A DNA stretch of 64,000 bases from Candidatus Moduliflexus flocculans. Lineage in GTDB: Bacteria; Moduliflexota; Moduliflexia; Moduliflexales; Moduliflexaceae. Positions 16,320 through 25,035 of the stretch are shown here, piece by piece. The translations under genes and the position numbers were made by a program. A model generated the notes under the pieces. That model was given only the letters and a program-made list of their open reading frames with translations, searched no databases and was not told where the DNA came from. The stretch's first letter is position 1. Each line of letters begins with the position of its first letter. Where the stretch lies: contig DF820459.1 in assembly GCA_000739515.1 (NCBI GenBank), forward strand, positions 315,599 through 379,598, in the 5' to 3' direction.

Positions 16320-17426
16320 ATGATAACACGAATGATGGTAGGAGTGGGCATCGCCTTAGCGTTGTATGCGCCTGTGAGGGGATATGCCCAATCGTCAAGC
16401 AATGGAAATTACATTGTTCAATATGGCGATACGCTGTGGGATATTGCGGCAGAACAATTGAATAATCCTGAAGCCTGGCGAGAACTGCATCGAAATAATC
16501 CTCATATTACCAATCCTCATCTCATTTATCCTGGTGATGTGCTTGGGCTTGTGCCAGGGGCAGGCACGAACGCAACTGGACAGGAAACAAGCCCCAGCGG
16601 GAAAAGAAGCGATAAAATGATCGCACGCCCCTGGTACGGAATGCCCGCGCCGTCGCCAGAATCGCGGAAAACAAGCCGCCCTGCAATGGCCGTCGTCCCA
16701 ACCGCTGATTTTATAGAGGCTAGCGGGTATATCATTCCATATTCATTGAAGGAATTGATGTCAGGAGACTTTGCGCAAATCACTGGCGATGCCTCTGGAA
16801 CGGGCGAAACCGCGAGGGTGATTCATGCCGAATTTAACCAGCCCGGGCTGGTATTTGGCGATATGATTTATATCAATCGCGGCAGCGCGAATAAAGTCCA
16901 GGAAGGGGATGTGTTTGTGGCCTTTACTCCGCGCAGTGAAATTTTCCATCCAGTGACGGGAGAGTTAATCGGCACGCAGATTGACATTAATGGACATTTG
17001 CGTGTTAAAAATACGGAAGCGAATATTTCAGCGGCTGAAATTATCAAATCATACAGTTATATCGAAATTGGCGACCATATTATTCCCGCCTCGGAAATTT
17101 CAGTGCCACTGCTCAAACCAGCTCCGGGAAATGCGAAAACATTCGGCTTGAAGGTTGGCAATCAATTGATTGCTCATATTTTGAGGGAACGTGTTGGCCG
17201 TCAAAGTATGTCGTATGGCGACATCGTGTATATTGATGTTGGCGCGGCGCAAGGCGTGCAGCCTGCTGATAACTTCATCGTCTTTCGCGAAATTGGCGAA
17301 GGATTTCCACGCCAGGCCATTGGGCGATTATTGGTGTTAAGTGTTCAGGAACAAACAGCGACCGCATTGGTTTCGGAAAGCTCAAGAATGTTTAATATCG
17401 GAGAGAAAGCGGTTTTACGACGATAG
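16320..17426 (+). CDS. secreted LysM-domain protein
   Basis: A 368-residue protein starting at ATG 16320 (after a GAGAGG site) with a signal peptide ending near YAQ. A single LysM domain occupies about residues 32-80 (YIVQYGDTLWDIAAEQL to LIYPGDVLGL), which binds peptidoglycan. Two similar downstream segments (residues about 170-235 and 275-365, each with GD-x-x-Y-I-(N/D)-(R/V)-G and (V/A)QxGD pattern) look like a repeated beta domain of unknown function. It follows the TPR envelope gene and is closed by a terminator placed before dprA. Confidence 0.85.
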   Translation: MITRMMVGVGIALALYAPVRGYAQSSSNGNYIVQYGDTLWDIAAEQLNNPEAWRELHRNNPHITNPHLIYPGDVLGLVPGAGTNATGQETSPSGKRSDKMIARPWYGMPAPSPESRKTSRPAMAVVPTADFIEASGYIIPYSLKELMSGDFAQITGDASGTGETARVIHAEFNQPGLVFGDMIYINRGSANKVQEGDVFVAFTPRSEIFHPVTGELIGTQIDINGHLRVKNTEANISAAEIIKSYSYIEIGDHIIPASEISVPLLKPAPGNAKTFGLKVGNQLIAHILRERVGRQSMSYGDIVYIDVGAAQGVQPADNFIVFREIGEGFPRQAIGRLLVLSVQEQTATALVSESSRMFNIGEKAVLRR

Positions 17427-17462
17427 TGCTGCCTGATGCGATTCGCGTAACCGAACTTATGA

Positions 17463-17506
17463 GACATACGCTCACTCCTCGTGCGCAGTGGGCGTATGTC
17501 TTTTTT
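17463..17506 (+). terminator. terminator after the LysM gene, inside the dprA upstream frame
   Basis: GACATACGC and GCGTATGTC form a 9-bp stem, extended by TCACT/AGTGG, followed by TTTTTT at 17501-17506. It lies in the region where a longer dprA frame is open and supports starting dprA after it. Confidence 0.85.
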
Positions 17507-17509
17507 CTT

Positions 17510-18652
17510 ATGGGCGAACTCGACGCCAGGAAGTATTGGATCGGCCTGAATATGGTGCCAGGGGTCGGGGCTATAACATACCGTAAATTACTGAACGCCT
17601 TTCACGATCCGCAAAAAGTGTTTTCCGCGTCCCCCGCCAGTTTTCGTTCGATCCCCGGCCTTGCTGAAAAAACCATCGCCAATATCTTGCAATTCGATGT
17701 CGAACGAGCCGTTCAACAAGAATTCGACGCAATTGCGTCTCATGGCGCGCATATTATTACCTGGGATGATGATGAATATCCCGACGCACTGAAAAATATT
17801 TTCGATCCCCCTCCAATTCTTTATGTCAAAGGGCAGCGCCTGCATGCGCATGACGTGATGGTCGCGATTGTCGGGTCGCGCCAATCGTCCACGTATGGAA
17901 GAAGCGTTGCGGAGCAGTTGGCAAAACAATTTGCGCTCAAAGGCGTTTCTGTCGTCAGTGGCATGGCGCGCGGCATTGACAGCGCGGCGCATCGCGGAGC
18001 TATTCGCGCTGGAGGACAAACTATTGCTGTGTTGGGATGCGGCGTGGACGTGGTCTATCCTCCTGAACACGCCGACCTCTATCAGGAAATTATCGAAAAA
18101 GGGACGATCCTGTCAGAACTACCGATGACTACGAAACCGGATCGCCGCAACTTCCCGGCGCGAAATCGCATTATCAGCGGGCTGAGCCTGGCAACAGTTG
18201 TCGTCGAAGCTGGCGAACAAAGCGGCGCGCTGATTACGGCGGATATGGCATTGGAACAGGGACGCGACGTGTTTGCCGTGCCTGGAAATATCACTTCCGG
18301 CAGCAGTAAAGGAACAAACCGCCTGATCAAGCAGGGCGCGGCGTTGATTGAACACGCCGATGACGTGCTGAATGCCATTTCTTCAGAAATTCGACGCGAG
18401 CTTCAGCAGGAAACGCAGCCGGAATTGCCGCTGTTAGCATCATCGCCGAAATCAAGCGTTCCGCCGCTTCCCCTTGCATTAACGCCATTGGAAGAAAAAA
18501 TTTTGGAACTGATTCCTACCGAACCGATCCATATTGATGAGATCGCCATGCAAACTCAAACCGCAAGCGGGACAGTTTCTGCCACGCTGATGATGTTAGA
18601 AATGAAAAATTTGATTCGTCAACTTGCCGGAAAAATGTTTGTGCGTCAATAG
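17510..18652 (+). CDS. dprA: DprA, DNA-processing/RecA-loading protein
   Basis: A 380-residue DprA (Smf), which protects incoming single-stranded DNA and loads RecA during transformation. An N-terminal helix-hairpin-helix (GLNMVPGVGAITYRKLL) is followed by the Rossmann fold with IVGSRQSSTYGR, VSGMARGIDSAAHRGA, AVLGCGVDVVYPPEH, NFPARNRIISGLS and EAGEQSGALITADMALEQGR. The C-terminal winged helix (EEKILELIPTEPIHIDEIA) is present. The frame is open back to 17426, but that stretch contains a terminator, so ATG 17510 is chosen. The next gene begins about 30 bases after its stop. Confidence 0.93.
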   Translation: MGELDARKYWIGLNMVPGVGAITYRKLLNAFHDPQKVFSASPASFRSIPGLAEKTIANILQFDVERAVQQEFDAIASHGAHIITWDDDEYPDALKNIFDPPPILYVKGQRLHAHDVMVAIVGSRQSSTYGRSVAEQLAKQFALKGVSVVSGMARGIDSAAHRGAIRAGGQTIAVLGCGVDVVYPPEHADLYQEIIEKGTILSELPMTTKPDRRNFPARNRIISGLSLATVVVEAGEQSGALITADMALEQGRDVFAVPGNITSGSSKGTNRLIKQGAALIEHADDVLNAISSEIRRELQQETQPELPLLASSPKSSVPPLPLALTPLEEKILELIPTEPIHIDEIAMQTQTASGTVSATLMMLEMKNLIRQLAGKMFVRQ

Positions 18653-18684
18653 ACTGCATGTTCACGAAAGAAAGGATTGGCGAT

Positions 18685-19779
18685 ATGAACGAGCATCACG
18701 CGGGCGAAATAACAGTATTAATTATAGATGATGAACTGTTACAGATTTCTCTGCTGATAGATTATCTGAATAAACAGGGAATTCGCATCCTGAAATCAAC
18801 CAACGGTCGAGATGGGATGACATTAGCGGTCGAACATCTCCCTGACATGATTCTTCTGGATATTCTTATGCCGGAAATGGATGGCTTTGAGACCTGCCAA
18901 TGTTTGAAAGCTCTTCCAGCGACTCAGGATATTCCCGTGATTTTTATGACAGCATTATCTTCGCCTGAACATATCGTCAGAGGGTTTGAAGTTGGCGCGA
19001 TTGATTATATTTCCAAGCCATTTTCGAAAGAAGAGGTCATGGCGCGCATGATGACGCATCTTTCGTTGTTGCGGCAGCGACGCGAATTAGCGGGCGCCAA
19101 CGCGATGAAAGACGCCTTCTTTGCGACGATCAGCCGCGAAATGCGCAATGCGCTTGTTCCCATTATTGGCCTTTCAAGCCTGCTTGATGATAAACAGATT
19201 CAGGAGCAGCAAATTCATAAAGTCGCCCACACCTTGCGCGAATATGTCGAGCATGTCCACAAGCTTTTAGAAAACCTGCTCTACTGGGCAAACCTTCAGA
19301 TGAATAAGGTGCCGTTTCGACGGGATGTCTTCGATGTGCAGCATGTCGTGTTGGAGGTAAAAAATCAATTTCGCCAGTTTGCAAGGCACAAAGAGATTCT
19401 TTTGAAGGATGAGGTCGCCGAGAAAACGATGGTCTATGCGGATCAGGAGATGTGCCGTATTATTCTGAAAAATCTCTTGATGAACGCGATCATGTTCACG
19501 CCGCATGGCGGAACGATTTGGCTTGCTGCCAATTATATTGATGCGATGATTAGCATTCGGGTTAGTGACACGGGCGTTGGCATTTCTCAAGCCAATTTGC
19601 ATAAAATATTTCAGATTGATAAAAAGTTTTCGACCGCCGGAACTGATGGCGAACATGGCAGCGGGTTCGGCCTGGTTATCTCCAAAATTTTGGTGGAAAA
19701 GCTTGGCGGCGCGCTTTCGATAGAAAGTGAACTTGGCAAAGGAACAACCGTGAGATTTACGCTCCCCCTGACGGCGTAA
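18685..19779 (+). CDS. response regulator-histidine kinase hybrid with degenerate H-box
   Basis: A 364-residue cytoplasmic protein. The receiver domain (residues 9-128) has the acidic pair D15-D16, phosphoacceptor D59 (LLDILMPEMDG), T89 and K111. A HisKA-like dimer helix follows, reading FFATISREMRNALVPIIG: the phosphoacceptor His is replaced by Arg151 (CGC at 19135; CAC would be His). The HATPase domain keeps N-box NLLMNAIMF, DTGVGIS and GSGFGLVISK. It may therefore bind ATP but cannot autophosphorylate on the usual His. ATG 18685 is preferred over 18658 because of a nearby GAAAGGA site. It overlaps the converging gene by 23 bases. Confidence 0.87.
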   Translation: MNEHHAGEITVLIIDDELLQISLLIDYLNKQGIRILKSTNGRDGMTLAVEHLPDMILLDILMPEMDGFETCQCLKALPATQDIPVIFMTALSSPEHIVRGFEVGAIDYISKPFSKEEVMARMMTHLSLLRQRRELAGANAMKDAFFATISREMRNALVPIIGLSSLLDDKQIQEQQIHKVAHTLREYVEHVHKLLENLLYWANLQMNKVPFRRDVFDVQHVVLEVKNQFRQFARHKEILLKDEVAEKTMVYADQEMCRIILKNLLMNAIMFTPHGGTIWLAANYIDAMISIRVSDTGVGISQANLHKIFQIDKKFSTAGTDGEHGSGFGLVISKILVEKLGGALSIESELGKGTTVRFTLPLTA

Positions 19780-20344
19780 ATATGCCGCGAATGTCCTGCG
19801 GCGTATCAATATCGCGCAAAATTGCGGCATCAAGCACATCGAGTTCAACAATTCGATCCGCAAAAAACGGCCAGAGAGATCGCAGCCCTGGCGTGTCTGG
19901 CGGCAAGCGCTGGATATGTTCGATGAACCACGCTGGCAGCCCGATTGGATGCCCGCGCCGTCCCTGATACGATGGAATGATGATCGTGTCCGGCGAACGG
20001 TCAAGTTTTTCTTTTACGGAGCGCACCGTTTCCAGCGTGATTCCCGGACAATCGCACGGACAGAGCAATGCCGGCTCGCCATCAAGAATAGCGCGACAGC
20101 CCGCCTGCGCCGACGAAAACATCCCCGATTCCGGCGTCTGATTGACGACGAATTGGCAGGGAAAATCGTCAAAGATCGCCCGCACCGCCTCGCCATGCGC
20201 TCCTATGACAACATAGATCGTGTTGCCAGGCAATAAAAACGCTTCCGCCACGCGCCGCGCCATCGGCACGCCATCAAGCGCCATGATCTGCTTGATCTGC
20301 CCCATCCTGGTTGAAAACCCTGCCGCTAAAAGAATCGTATTCAT
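19757..20344 (-). CDS. MocA/MobA-like nucleotidyltransferase
   Basis: A 195-residue NTP-transferase of the MobA/MocA type. The nucleotide-binding signature LLAAGFSTRMGQIKQ is at residues 5-19, followed by the metal-site CPCDCPGI at about 95-102 and GRRGHPIGLPAWF. MocA and MobA add CMP or GMP to molybdopterin; similar proteins act on sugars and in selenium-dependent molybdenum hydroxylase maturation. No molybdenum gene lies nearby, so the substrate is uncertain. It begins one base after the end of the ABC ATPase gene and is likely cotranscribed with it. Confidence 0.82.
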   Translation of the reverse strand: MNTILLAAGFSTRMGQIKQIMALDGVPMARRVAEAFLLPGNTIYVVIGAHGEAVRAIFDDFPCQFVVNQTPESGMFSSAQAGCRAILDGEPALLCPCDCPGITLETVRSVKEKLDRSPDTIIIPSYQGRRGHPIGLPAWFIEHIQRLPPDTPGLRSLWPFFADRIVELDVLDAAILRDIDTPQDIRGIFTPSGGA

Positions 20345-20345
20345 G

Positions 20346-21122
20346 CTAATTTTTCAAAAATTCGATCATCTCTTTCATCTCGTAGCCGCCCGTCAATTCG
20401 AGGAAGATGTCTTCGAGTTTCGCCTGCGAGGTTTGCGCTTGCTGGCGCAGTTCATCTACCGTGCCTTTCGCGATGATCTCGCCTTTCTGGATGATCGCGA
20501 TGTAATCGCACATCTCTTCCGCGATTTCTAAGGTGTGCGTGGACATAAAAATCGTTGTCCCTTTGGCGCAAATTCCTTGAAAGATTTTCTTCACAAGACG
20601 CGCCCCTTTCGGATCAAGCCCCACCATCGGCTCGTCAACAACAATCACTTTCGGCTGATGAATCAGCGCCGCCGACATGACAAGCTTCTGCCGCATTCCG
20701 TGCGAATAGCTTTCGACTAATTCATTGCCCCACTCTGATAACTCGAACATGTCGAGCAGTTGCGCGATCCGCGTTTCAATCTCGCTGCTGTTGACCTGAT
20801 ACAAGCCCGCCATGAACTGCAAAAATTCCCGCCCGGTGAGTTTCTCATAAATAAACGGTTTATCAGGAATGAAGCCGATGATCTGCTTGGCGTGTAACGG
20901 CTCTTTCTGCACGTCGAATCCCTCGACGTTCACTACGCCGGACGTCGGTTTCAGCAGGCCGACGATTGTCTTGATCGTCGTGGTTTTCCCCGCGCCATTC
21001 GGTCCTAAAAATCCAAAAAATTGGCCATCAGGGATGGTGAGATTGATATTCGATACCGCCGTGATATTGCCGTAACGTTTGGTCAAATTGATGATTTCAA
21101 TCACAATTGTTTGATGGTTCAT
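20346..21122 (-). CDS. ABC transporter ATP-binding protein (exporter type)
   Basis: A 258-residue ATPase with Walker A GPNGAGKTT (40-48), a Q-loop replaced by GFIPDKPFIYEKLTG, signature YSHGMRQKL, Walker B VIVVDEPMVGLDP and switch His in STHTLE. The FIPD-KP variant of the Q-loop region is typical of CcmA/YhaQ-like ATPases of ABC-2 exporters. No membrane partner is adjacent; a nucleotidyltransferase gene follows at one base. Substrate unknown. Confidence 0.9.
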   Translation of the reverse strand: MNHQTIVIEIINLTKRYGNITAVSNINLTIPDGQFFGFLGPNGAGKTTTIKTIVGLLKPTSGVVNVEGFDVQKEPLHAKQIIGFIPDKPFIYEKLTGREFLQFMAGLYQVNSSEIETRIAQLLDMFELSEWGNELVESYSHGMRQKLVMSAALIHQPKVIVVDEPMVGLDPKGARLVKKIFQGICAKGTTIFMSTHTLEIAEEMCDYIAIIQKGEIIAKGTVDELRQQAQTSQAKLEDIFLELTGGYEMKEMIEFLKN

Positions 21123-21126
21123 GCCA

Positions 21127-21333
21127 TGTAGGGGCAGACCCCCGTGTCTGCCCTGTTTCTCAGGCGATTCCTGTTTTTAAGGCGCACCCTATTTTTAGGG
21201 CGAACACAGGGGTTCGCCCCTACATGACATGCTCTATCAATCAAATATTATCAACACGCCGCAAGGATAAATATAAGAAAGACCGTCGCATAAACATCCT
21301 TTCTTCCACATATCCTTGTCGTTCTTTCATGTT
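21127..21333. repeat. two palindromic repeats in the gap before the sugar isomerase
   Basis: The 409-base gap holds a GTAGGGGCAGACC...GGTTCGCCCCTAC palindrome (21127-21228) and an AAGGATAAATATAAGAAAG...CCTTTCTTCCACATATCCTTG inverted repeat (about 21262-21333). The remaining A/T-rich bases (21340-21531) include TTGACA at 21446 and probably the isomerase promoter; a clear -10 is not assigned. Confidence 0.65.
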
Positions 21334-21531
21334 TTTGTCAAAGATTTTATTGAGAGAATTCCTTTTTTAAAGGCAATTGTCTGTTGCTTAATTTTTACTA
21401 AAAATTAACTATATGGAAAATTTTTAGAGATTTTCCCCTAATTTCTTGACAGAAAAAAGATAAATAGAAGATGGTTTTTTTGTAAATTTTTTATAGTAAA
21501 TTTTACTAAAATTTTCAGGAGGACATATTTT

Positions 21532-23229
21532 ATGAAACAGGCCAAAATGTTGACAGAACAGACGACAATCCAACAGAAGAAACCCGTCATCGGTGTATTT
21601 TCAGCAGGAGACCCCCGCATTGACGATCAATCCCGCGAACGCTGCCGGAATATCGTGAAAATGGTCGCAGATACGCTGGCTGATCGCGTTACCACTGCCG
21701 AAGTTGTCTATTCGACGATTTTAGTGGATAGCGAGCGGCAGGCGGATATTGTCGCGCAGCAATTCAAGGAAGCAGGCGTCAGCAGCTTAGTCTGCGCCCC
21801 GGATACCTGGGCGTTCCCGCAGCTCAGCGTCATCTCCCTCTTAGCGCATTTCCCAAAACGGACGCCGATTAACTTCACGTGCGGCAACAGCGGACCCAAG
21901 CCGGGTGTCGTCTTTGCTCATGCCACCAACGGCGCAGTCACGCAATCAGGAATTCTTTCACATTTAAATATCGGCAGTTGGCCGGATACCGGACAGAATC
22001 CAGTCATGACAAAGGAAACGGCTGATTCGCTGGTTGATTGGGCGTATGCCGCCGCAACGTATCAGGCCATGAAAGGCCGCCGCGTCGTCGTGTTCGGCCA
22101 TGATTCAATGGGCATGGAAACCGCGTTGGCGCATATTCTCCCCACCCGCAATATTTTCGGCCTCGAAATCACGCGCTTAGATATGAAACTCCTCGCCGAT
22201 ATGCTCAACAAACAAGCATACAACAAAGAAGAGGTCAAGGCGTTGCGGGCGTGGTGCGATAAATATGTGAAAAAAATCGAATTGCGCAACGATGATGACA
22301 GCCAAAAGCTCAATACGAGCCTTGCAATGTATCTGATCGTGCGCGACCTGCTGAAAGACCTGAACGCGGTCGGCGGTGGGTTTATGAGCCAGTTGGAATG
22401 GGGATCTGATCCGCGCGGCATTCCGTTGCCGGTGGCGGACGCGATGGAGTCGTTCTTCAATTCGACCTTCGACCATAACGGCACGAAACCGGTCATGCCG
22501 TTCGCGACCGAAGCCGACGTGCAGGGCTTGCTGACGATGCTCTTTTTCAGTCAGTTGACCGGCGGCAATCCGCCATTATTCATGGATTTCCGCAAAGTGT
22601 GGGAACCGAAAGAGATTACCGAAGTCGCCAAACAACTCGGCGTGCCGCTGACCGGTGCGACGATTTGGGAACAGAAAGGCTTCTTCGATGGCAATAACTC
22701 CGGCAGCGCGGCGTTCGACTGGGCAGCCAAACCGGGCGCATCAGTCGAAGAAATCATGTCCCGCGTCACCTTCCCGCTGCAAGATTTCGGCTATTTCCCC
22801 GGCGGCGGCAACAGCGTCACATTCCTCACGCCTGGCGGCATCGAAGGCGTCGTCGGACGGCTCGGCTACAACGCCATCAGCGGCATGTTCTCGTTGATCT
22901 GGGATGAAGCCGTCACGCTCGATCTGCCTGATACACTGGCGACGAAAGTCTGCAACACCACCAACCGCGAATGGCCGCATACGTTCGTTTCTACGAAATA
23001 TGCCTCCATGTATGAATTCAAACAATACGGCCCGGCTAACCATAACCACATGGTCTGGAATCTGCCGGTGGCGCGACTGCAATACTGGATGGATTTCACG
23101 AACGTCCTCTCCGTCGCTCCCTGGGCAGCGCGGCCAGTGCTCGTGGAAGGCGTGGATCGCAGCGTGCCGCTGCTCTATCTCCAAAACGGCGGCGAAAACG
23201 CCACGAAACTCATGCTGAACGGGCGGTAA
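21532..23229 (+). CDS. L-fucose/L-arabinose isomerase family protein
   Basis: A 565-residue ketol isomerase close in length to L-fucose isomerase. The probable metal ligands are in FATEADVQGLLTM (E327), PLFMDFRKV (D352) and NHNHMVW (H504/H506). Enzymes of this fold interconvert aldoses and ketoses with Mn2+. AGGAGG 9 bases upstream fixes the start. It converges on an aldo/keto reductase gene, with a bidirectional hairpin terminator between them. Specificity (fucose, arabinose or a deoxysugar) cannot be decided; it may be a divergent FucI-like member. Confidence 0.85.
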   Translation: MKQAKMLTEQTTIQQKKPVIGVFSAGDPRIDDQSRERCRNIVKMVADTLADRVTTAEVVYSTILVDSERQADIVAQQFKEAGVSSLVCAPDTWAFPQLSVISLLAHFPKRTPINFTCGNSGPKPGVVFAHATNGAVTQSGILSHLNIGSWPDTGQNPVMTKETADSLVDWAYAAATYQAMKGRRVVVFGHDSMGMETALAHILPTRNIFGLEITRLDMKLLADMLNKQAYNKEEVKALRAWCDKYVKKIELRNDDDSQKLNTSLAMYLIVRDLLKDLNAVGGGFMSQLEWGSDPRGIPLPVADAMESFFNSTFDHNGTKPVMPFATEADVQGLLTMLFFSQLTGGNPPLFMDFRKVWEPKEITEVAKQLGVPLTGATIWEQKGFFDGNNSGSAAFDWAAKPGASVEEIMSRVTFPLQDFGYFPGGGNSVTFLTPGGIEGVVGRLGYNAISGMFSLIWDEAVTLDLPDTLATKVCNTTNREWPHTFVSTKYASMYEFKQYGPANHNHMVWNLPVARLQYWMDFTNVLSVAPWAARPVLVEGVDRSVPLLYLQNGGENATKLMLNGR

Positions 23230-23252
23230 CGGTGTCTTTGCGCTAAATAAAA

Positions 23253-23289
23253 AGCTGTCAGACACCTTTAAAATGTCTGACAGCTTTTT
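23253..23289. terminator. bidirectional hairpin between convergent genes
   Basis: AGCTGTCAGACA...TGTCTGACAGCT with A's before and TTTTT after, placed between the isomerase stop and the end of the aldo/keto reductase gene. It belongs to the GTCAGACACC repeat family seen at 13665, 40805 and 57979. Confidence 0.85.
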
Positions 23290-23294
23290 GCATT

Positions 23295-24428
23295 TTATTG
23301 AAACACAAGGCTCGCGTGGACTTTCGGCATCCATTCGCTGATTGGTATCTGCTGCGGGCATTTTGTTTCACAAACCTTACAGGCGACACAGCTTTTCGCC
23401 CGTTCTTTTTCCTGGAAATGCCAGTTATACAAGGCTTTAGAAAGTTGCAAGTCACCATACGCCACGCCTTCGTTATACATCTCGAAATTGCGCGGAATAT
23501 TGACGCCCGCCGGGCAGGGCAGGCAATACTGGCATTTGGTACAGGGAATCGCCTGGAGCTCGCGATAGCGATCCCGAACGCGTGTCACCAAATCGAGATC
23601 GGATGCTGCAAGCGTGCCGACGCCGGAACGATTCGCGCTGTCAAGATTCTGCTGCACCTGCTCCGGCGTGGACATGCCGCTGAGCACGGTCGAAACTTCC
23701 GGCTTATTCCAGAGCCATTGCAGCGCCATATCTACCGGCTGTTTTCCAGCCTCTTCCCAGATGTTCTGAATCACTTTCGGCGGTCGCGCAATCAAGCCGC
23801 CTAAGAGCGGTTCCATAATCACTGTCGCGATTCCTTTTTGCGCGGCGTATTCCAGCCCCTTCGTGCCAGCCTGCACCTCTTCGTTCATGAAGTTATACTG
23901 AATCTGGCACATCGTCCAATCGTAGGCGTCAATCACTTCTTTGAATAATGCCGGCCCGGCATGATACGAAAAGCAAAGATGCCCGATTCGCCCGTCAGAT
24001 TTGGCTTTTTCCGCCCATGCAAACACATTCATCTTGTTCATCAATTCCCAGCGTTCTTCCCATACGGCGTGCAGCAGATAAAAATCAATATGATCTGTCT
24101 GAAGTTTGGCTAATTGCTCGTTCAAAAACGTATCGAAATCTTCCGGTTTCGTGACCAACCAGCACGGCATTTTCGTCGCGACTTTCACCTTGTCGCGATA
24201 CCCGTCCCGCAGCGCTTTTCCGACGACGACTTCGCTTTGCCCTTCATGATAGGGGTACGCGGTATCAACATAATTGACGCCCTGATCAATCGCATCCCGA
24301 ATCATGGCGATAGCCTGCGTTTCGTCAATCACCGTTTTTTCGCCCTCTTTGATGGTGGGCAGGCGCATCGCGCCGAATCCTAACGCCGACACCTTCCAAT
24401 CAAGTCTTCCAAATTGACGATATTGCAT
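23295..24428 (-). CDS. aldo/keto reductase with C-terminal 4Fe-4S domain
   Basis: A 377-residue aldo/keto reductase. The N-terminal TIM barrel has the catalytic set D55 and Y60 (VDTAYPYHEGQSE), K86 (VKVATKMP) and a His in FYLLHAVWEE. The C terminus adds two cysteine clusters, CTKCQYCLPCP and CVACKVCETKCP, expected to carry [4Fe-4S] clusters. This class is common in anaerobes, where Fe-S clusters may feed electrons to the active site. A flavodoxin gene lies just upstream on the same strand and could be the redox partner. Confidence 0.92.
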   Translation of the reverse strand: MQYRQFGRLDWKVSALGFGAMRLPTIKEGEKTVIDETQAIAMIRDAIDQGVNYVDTAYPYHEGQSEVVVGKALRDGYRDKVKVATKMPCWLVTKPEDFDTFLNEQLAKLQTDHIDFYLLHAVWEERWELMNKMNVFAWAEKAKSDGRIGHLCFSYHAGPALFKEVIDAYDWTMCQIQYNFMNEEVQAGTKGLEYAAQKGIATVIMEPLLGGLIARPPKVIQNIWEEAGKQPVDMALQWLWNKPEVSTVLSGMSTPEQVQQNLDSANRSGVGTLAASDLDLVTRVRDRYRELQAIPCTKCQYCLPCPAGVNIPRNFEMYNEGVAYGDLQLSKALYNWHFQEKERAKSCVACKVCETKCPQQIPISEWMPKVHASLVFQ

Positions 24429-24455
24429 AAATCCCCCTCTAAATAGAATGTGCGT

Positions 24456-24483
24456 GTAGGTCGAAACTGGAGTTTCGACCTAC
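24456..24483. repeat. GTAGGTCGAAACT palindrome
   Basis: GTAGGTCGAAACT and its complement around GG, overlapping the end of the flavodoxin gene. Other copies are near 38231 and 53322. Confidence 0.8.
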
Positions 24484-24962
24484 ATAAATAACTCTTTTGC
24501 TTTTTGCGCCATCCGCTGGCCGAAAATTTTTGCGCGTTCGCGCTGTGGTTCATCGCCGGATTTGATGGCGACTGCGCCGAAATGCGTGAGCGGATTGCCG
24601 CGCGTGAAACCGGCGGAATAGACCAACATGCCACGCACTAACAGGCCGGCGATCATGCAGAGTTCCGCCACCTCTGTTCCACCGCCGAGATAATCGCCGG
24701 TAGCAAATACACCGCCTAATTTATCGGCAAGTTTTAAATTCGTGGTGTCTAAAAATTTTTTCATCTGCCATGATACGGAAGCAGCATAGGTCGGGCAACC
24801 AAATATGAGGCATTGCGCCTGGGTGGCAAACTCCGCGTCAATCGCATCGAGGCTCATGGTTTTTACGTCAGTTTCGTTCACGCTTTGCGCCCCTTCAGCG
24901 ATGAACTCTGCGATTTTAGCCGTATTGCCGGTTTCACTGTGATACAAAATCGCGATTTTCAT
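24480..24962 (-). CDS. flavodoxin/WrbA-like FMN-binding protein
   Basis: A 160-residue flavodoxin-fold protein. The phosphate-binding loop YHSETGNTAKIA (residues 7-18) binds FMN, and FGCPTYAASVSWQMKKFLD matches the WrbA/flavodoxin second FMN loop. It probably carries electrons or acts as an NAD(P)H:quinone reductase. It lies about 50 bases upstream of the Fe-S aldo/keto reductase on the same strand, which suggests a redox pair. Its tail overlaps a palindromic repeat by a few bases. Confidence 0.87.
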   Translation of the reverse strand: MKIAILYHSETGNTAKIAEFIAEGAQSVNETDVKTMSLDAIDAEFATQAQCLIFGCPTYAASVSWQMKKFLDTTNLKLADKLGGVFATGDYLGGGTEVAELCMIAGLLVRGMLVYSAGFTRGNPLTHFGAVAIKSGDEPQRERAKIFGQRMAQKAKELFM

Positions 24963-24996
24963 GATATTCCTTTCGTATTAAAAAACCGTATATTCC

Positions 24997-25025
24997 GTAG
25001 AGACGCCCCGGCGGGGCGTCTCTAC
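24997..25025. repeat. GTAGAGACGCCCC palindrome
   Basis: GTAGAGACGCCCCG and its exact complement in the gap before the second aldo/keto reductase. Related copies at about 13748 and 27905. Confidence 0.8.
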
Positions 25026-25035
25026 CGTTGATTTA

